From contig JAFLKM010000025.1 of NCBI GenBank assembly GCA_019163335.1, forward strand, positions 1 through 64,000: a DNA stretch of 64,000 bases, given 5' to 3'. Shown piece after piece: positions 60,805 through 64,000 of this stretch (within the stretch, counting starts at the first letter, position 1; each line of letters begins with the position of its first letter). The notes beneath the pieces are model-generated. The model made no database searches, had not been told where the DNA came from, and saw nothing but the letters and a program-made list of their open reading frames with translations. This stretch comes from Desulfobulbaceae bacterium. Lineage in GTDB: Bacteria; Desulfobacterota; Desulfobulbia; Desulfobulbales; Desulfocapsaceae. The position numbers were made by a program, and so were the translations under genes.

Positions 60805-61272
60805 AGGCTTTTTTATATCCAGAACCCCGGTTTTGTCAGGGCCTTTAAAAAAATGGGAGAGGTTCTCTTGCTAGCTGAATGAATCATTCTTATACTCTTT
60901 AAAATTTTTTTCTTTTGAACCAAGAACGACTCATTTGTAATTGATACTGGTTTTTTCCTCTGTTTATCTAATTAGTTTGTTTTTTGTTGGCAGTGGTTGT
61001 AATAATTTAGGTTTTGATTAGTTTCTAAACTGTGGTAACATTTTGTCACTGGTGATTGTGATGTGATTTTATCATTGTCATAATGTCAAACTTTACGACT
61101 AAACAATTTATTTTAACAATATCAAGCAATCTTGTGCAATTTTAATTTTTCTGCTCAATCTTTGCGTTAAATATAAAAATCAAATCGCAGGAATCAGGTT
61201 GTTCCTGAAGATGATTTTTATTCGCATTGATTGAGACTTAATTTTTTTGATTGTTCCGGGTTCTTATACGTA
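60805..61272. other. AT-rich regulatory stretch before the sigma factor gene
   Basis: A markedly AT-rich stretch of about 470 bases with many short A/T runs. No ORF or RNA gene is seen. Several TTGTCA/TTGTGA-like elements occur around 61045-61090 but none with a convincing -10 at the right distance. Divergent promoters for malQ and the sigma gene are expected here. Confidence 0.45.
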
Positions 61273-62622
61273 ATGGAGTATGCCCTAGTGCTCTCTGAAT
61301 TGAAAGAAAATCTCCTGAAAGCTGGCCAGACTGAAGGCTGTCTCAGTTTTAGCGATTTAAATGAATTGTTGCCCGATGATATTAAAGATCCTAATGCCAT
61401 TGAAAGCATCTTTAATTTTCTGGGAGCCAATAATATCCAGATCGTTAATGTTGAGAAAAATGGCGAAAAACGCACCTTGTCTGGCGAGGTATGGGATCAT
61501 GACAAGAATGAAATTGATGACGATGATGAGCTGATAGATGTAGCGCTCACGACTGCCAGCGATGATGGCCATGAGGCGGAAGAAACAACCACCACATATC
61601 TTCGGGAGATGGGACAGTTTGATCTGTTGACTCCTGATGAAGAGGCGAAGTACTCAAAATGCATTCGTCAGGGTTTTGATGCGATTATTCAGGCGATACG
61701 GGACAATGCCTCGGATGTTGTGGAAATGACTTTGCTTTGCACGCGTATTGATCTCTGGGAAAAACGCGATCCAACGTTAAAGCCTAAAAAACAGCAGCTT
61801 AATTTTATGCGTTACAGCGTGATTGCTGCTGCCAAAAAGTATATAGAAAAACCTGAACTCTATCAGCTGCAAATCAAGATTGAGGGCTATAGTCACTCCA
61901 TTGAGATTGCCAAAGATGCGATGATTCGCGCGAATCTGCGTTTGGTTGTCTCCATAGCCAAACGTTATATGCATCAGGGACTAACCCTTGCTGATTTGAT
62001 TCAGGAGGGAAATCTTGGTCTGATGCGGGCTGTTTTTCGATTTGACTATACCAAGGGAAACAAGTTCTCAACCTATGCCAGCTGGTGGATCAGGCAGGCA
62101 ATTACCCGAGCGATTCTTGATAAAACCAGGACCATCCGGCTGCCGGTTCATTTCCTGGAGTTGCGCAGCCAGTTTTTCAAGGCCTTTTATGCCTTGTTCA
62201 AAGAGCTGGGGCGGGAGCCGACCCCCGTTGAGATTTCCAAGAGTACCGAATTGCCGATGGATAAGATCCTGGCAATCCTCGAGGCCTCCCGCGAGCCAAT
62301 CTCCCTTGAGACTCCGGTTGGTGATGATGATTCAACCCTGGGCGATTTCCTGGAAAATGGGGACTCTCAGTCTCCATTTGATATGGTGCAGACAAGAGAG
62401 CTTGCCGGTCGGGTGACTGAAATTCTGTCCACCCTCAGTGAGCGGGAAGAAAAGATTATCCGGCTTCGTTTTGGCATCGGGGAAAAGGCCGAATACACTC
62501 TGGAAGAGATTGGCAAGCGTTTCAATGTCTCTCGTGAACGGATTCGTCAGATTGAAAAAAAGGCATTGAATCGTTTACGTCATTCCAGCAGACGTGATCA
62601 GTTGAAGTTTTTCCTTGATTAG
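61273..62622 (+). CDS. Sigma-70 family RNA polymerase sigma factor, RpoD/RpoS-like
   Basis: 449 aa from ATG; a GTG five codons downstream has GGAG nine bases before it and is an equally good start. The track start is a TTG. Regions: a 1.1-like N-terminal domain (LSFSDLNELLPDDIKDPNAI), 1.2 (TYLREMGQFDLLTPDEEAKY), 2 (NLRLVVSIAKRYMHQGLTLA, DLIQEGNLGLMRAV, FSTYASWWIRQAITRAI), 3 and 4 (TLEEIGKRFNVSRERIRQIE). Core recognition and -10/-35 regions are intact, but region 3 (RTIRLPVHFLELRSQFFKAF) differs from the usual RpoD form (VHMIETINKL), and it is shorter than most delta-proteobacterial RpoD. A group 2 factor is likely. The stop codon lies in repeat B. Confidence 0.86.
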   Translation: MEYALVLSELKENLLKAGQTEGCLSFSDLNELLPDDIKDPNAIESIFNFLGANNIQIVNVEKNGEKRTLSGEVWDHDKNEIDDDDELIDVALTTASDDGHEAEETTTTYLREMGQFDLLTPDEEAKYSKCIRQGFDAIIQAIRDNASDVVEMTLLCTRIDLWEKRDPTLKPKKQQLNFMRYSVIAAAKKYIEKPELYQLQIKIEGYSHSIEIAKDAMIRANLRLVVSIAKRYMHQGLTLADLIQEGNLGLMRAVFRFDYTKGNKFSTYASWWIRQAITRAILDKTRTIRLPVHFLELRSQFFKAFYALFKELGREPTPVEISKSTELPMDKILAILEASREPISLETPVGDDDSTLGDFLENGDSQSPFDMVQTRELAGRVTEILSTLSEREEKIIRLRFGIGEKAEYTLEEIGKRFNVSRERIRQIEKKALNRLRHSSRRDQLKFFLD

Positions 62623-62727
62623 GTGCCGTTAAGAAAAGAGCAAGGCCGTTTTTGCTCTTTTCTCTTACGGCACCTTATGCCGCTCCAAAGAAACAGCCGG
62701 TTTTTTCGGGCTGGTTCTTTGAGTGGC
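62620..62727 (+). repeat. Family B double-hairpin repeat, copy 2
   Basis: TAGGTGCCGTTAAGAAAAGA starts at the sigma factor stop codon. Hairpin 1 (AGAAAAGAGCAA with TTGCTCTTTTCT) closes at ACGGCACC; hairpin 2 (CAAAGAAACAGCC with GGCTGGTTCTTTG) follows after TTATGCCGC. Sequence differs from copy 1, mostly in paired positions. Confidence 0.85.
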
Positions 62728-62816
62728 CCTTGGTATCGACTTCTAAAGTACCGGGGTAAGTTGTTTTTTCTTTTAAAGCTCTTCAGGCAAAAAAAGACTA
62801 TTCTTCCTTGCGGATA

Positions 62817-62848
62817 AAGCCGGACTTTTGTTTCCGGCTTTTTTTTTA
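62817..62848 (+). terminator. Terminator-like hairpin 25 bases before mqnE
   Basis: AAGCCGGA and TCCGGCTT with an 8-base loop are followed by about nine T residues. It may end the sigma-factor transcript or act as an attenuator for mqnE, since almost no room is left for a promoter between it and the mqnE start. Confidence 0.75.
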
Positions 62849-62872
62849 TTTTCATTTACAGCGTGGCATATT

Positions 62873-63970
62873 ATGAAATCTTTTGTGCAACAGGCAGGAC
62901 TTGGGGATATTTTGGAAAAGGTTGAGGCCGGGGAAAGGTTGAACCTGGAAGACGGGCTGACCCTGTATAACACGAAAGAGATTCTTGCCCTTGGTTACAT
63001 GGCCAATCTGGTCAGAAACCGGATGAATGGGGATAATGCCTATTTTATTTATAATCAGCATATTAATTATTCCAATATCTGTACCAATCTCTGTAAATTC
63101 TGCGCCTTTGGCCGAGATAAAAGCTCGGAGTTGGCGTATGAGATGGATCTGGCCGAGGTGAAAGAAAAGGTGCGGGCCCGCCTTGATGAACCCATTACCG
63201 AGATCCATATGGTCGGCGGGCTCCATCCCGATCTGCCTTTTGAGTATTATCTGGAACTCTTGCGCGGAATCAAGGAAGTTCGGCCCGATGTTCATATCCA
63301 GGCCTTCACCTGTGTCGAGATTGCCCACTTGGCAGGTTTGGCTGGAAAGTCCGTGGATGAAACCCTGGAGATCCTCAAGGATGCCGGACTGGGTTCCATT
63401 CCTGGTGGCGGGGCCGAGGTCTTTGCACCGCGGATTCGTAAACTGACATGTGAGCGAAAACTGCCCGGCGACCAGTGGCTGGAGGTGGCCAAGACCGCCC
63501 ATCGGCACGGTCTTAACACAAACGCCACCATGCTTTATGGTCATATTGAGACCATGGAGGAGCGTGTTGAGCATCTTGCCGCCCTACGTGCCGCCCAGGA
63601 TGAAACCAATGGATTTCTCGCCTTTATTCCGCTCTCCTTTCATCCCCAGAACACTGAAATGAGCAACCTGTCCCGTACCACGGGGATTGATGATCTGAAG
63701 AGCATTGCCGTGGCCCGACTTTTTCTGGATAACTTCCCCCATATCAAGGCCTATTGGGTCATGATCGGCCCTAAACTGGCCCAGGTGGCCCTTTCCTTCG
63801 GGGCTGATGACATGGACGGGACAGTTAAGGAAGAGGTTATTACGCATATGGCCGGCGCCGACACCGATCAGGCCATCGGCAGTAAGACACTGGTACGCTT
63901 GATTAAAGAGGCGGGCCGGGTTCCGGTGGAGCGCGATACGCTCTATAATGTGATTCAGGTGCATGCCTGA
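62873..63970 (+). CDS. mqnE: Aminodeoxyfutalosine synthase (radical SAM), menaquinone biosynthesis
   Basis: 365 aa from MKSFVQQAGLGD; the track start is 15 codons earlier, inside the terminator hairpin. The radical-SAM motif CTNLCKFC (CX3CX2C) is followed by FGRDKSSELAYEM, HMVGGLHPDLPFEYY and GLGSIPGGGAEVFAPRIRK, typical of MqnE. The enzyme joins 3-[(1-carboxyvinyl)oxy]benzoate to SAM-derived adenosyl in the futalosine route. MqnC shares this architecture, but GGGAEVF and the HYNLTK-less middle favour MqnE. The next gene overlaps its stop (TGATG). Confidence 0.9.
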   Translation: MKSFVQQAGLGDILEKVEAGERLNLEDGLTLYNTKEILALGYMANLVRNRMNGDNAYFIYNQHINYSNICTNLCKFCAFGRDKSSELAYEMDLAEVKEKVRARLDEPITEIHMVGGLHPDLPFEYYLELLRGIKEVRPDVHIQAFTCVEIAHLAGLAGKSVDETLEILKDAGLGSIPGGGAEVFAPRIRKLTCERKLPGDQWLEVAKTAHRHGLNTNATMLYGHIETMEERVEHLAALRAAQDETNGFLAFIPLSFHPQNTEMSNLSRTTGIDDLKSIAVARLFLDNFPHIKAYWVMIGPKLAQVALSFGADDMDGTVKEEVITHMAGADTDQAIGSKTLVRLIKEAGRVPVERDTLYNVIQVHA

Positions 63971-64000
63971 TGGGTGCAGCGAAGGGGATGCCGATGCAGG
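63970..64000 (+). CDS. Start of the next gene (truncated by the window)
   Basis: ATGGGTGCAGCGAAGGGGAT overlaps the mqnE stop by one base (TGATG), giving MGAAKGMPMQ. The overlap suggests translational coupling, probably another mqn gene, but ten codons are too few to identify it. Confidence 0.4.
   Translation, partial: MGAAKGMPMQ

Noticed and set aside
1-64000. CRISPR array, prophage, or complete insertion sequence
   Set aside because: No regularly spaced direct repeats, phage structural genes or intact transposase were seen.

Overview
The window reads as chromosomal DNA of an anaerobic, respiring Gram-negative bacterium, most likely a Desulfobulbales-like member of the Desulfobacterota. This placement is inferred from gene content: a futalosine-pathway menaquinone gene (mqnE), a Tat-exported molybdopterin/Fe-S reductase with its own chaperone, a 2-hydroxyacyl-CoA dehydratase-type activase pair, Feo iron uptake, B12 uptake, and a very large complement of sensor kinases and c-di-GMP proteins. 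No 16S rRNA or other phylogenetic marker is present to prove it.

Layout. 0-2.3 kb: accessory end with a broken integron-type integrase remnant, a DUF4143 AAA ATPase whose start codon sits against a long hairpin, and an orphan hairpin. 2.3-9.2 kb (minus): heavy-metal RND efflux system czcC-czcB-czcA with a small lipoprotein. 9.3-13 kb (minus): arsenic operon arsR-acr3-arsC followed by four small redox genes (CxxC thioredoxin-like, BFD-type 2Fe-2S, periplasmic thioredoxin, CcdA). 13-25 kb (minus): two tandem PhnD-GAF-HD-GYP receptors sharing a 512-bp identical tract, methyltransferase, mscL, and a response regulator next to a kinase fused to two HD domains. 25-31.5 kb (plus): lytic transglycosylase, cobalamin riboswitch with promoter and terminator, btuB-like receptor, btuF-like binding protein, and a DEAD-box helicase. 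31.6-40.6 kb (minus): four-gene sensory operon (MASE1 kinase, response regulator, double substrate-binding protein, hybrid kinase). 41-46.8 kb (plus): binding lipoprotein, hybrid kinase and diguanylate cyclase. 46.9-54.7 kb (minus): TIGR03790 protein, molybdopterin reductase catalytic and Fe-S subunits with TorD chaperone, then an activase/dehydratase pair that may be a double-cubane cluster system. 55-58.3 kb (minus): feoA, a Cys-rich second FeoA, a 59-aa Cys-rich membrane protein and feoB. 58.4-60.8 kb (minus): tRNA-Glu(CTC), flavodoxin-like reductase, malQ. 61-64 kb (plus): an unusual sigma-70 factor, mqnE and the start of the next gene.

How it fits together: metal and arsenic detoxification with thiol-disulfide support, B12 and iron acquisition, an anaerobic respiratory reductase and menaquinone synthesis, all under dense sensory and c-di-GMP control.

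The most unusual structure is not a gene. Three dispersed families of palindromic repeats lie in the window: family A (about 82 bp), family B (about 107 bp, two hairpins with compensating base changes) and family C (GC-rich hairpins). One family A copy supplies part of the signal peptide of the B12 receptor, and one family B copy supplies the stop codon of the sigma factor gene.
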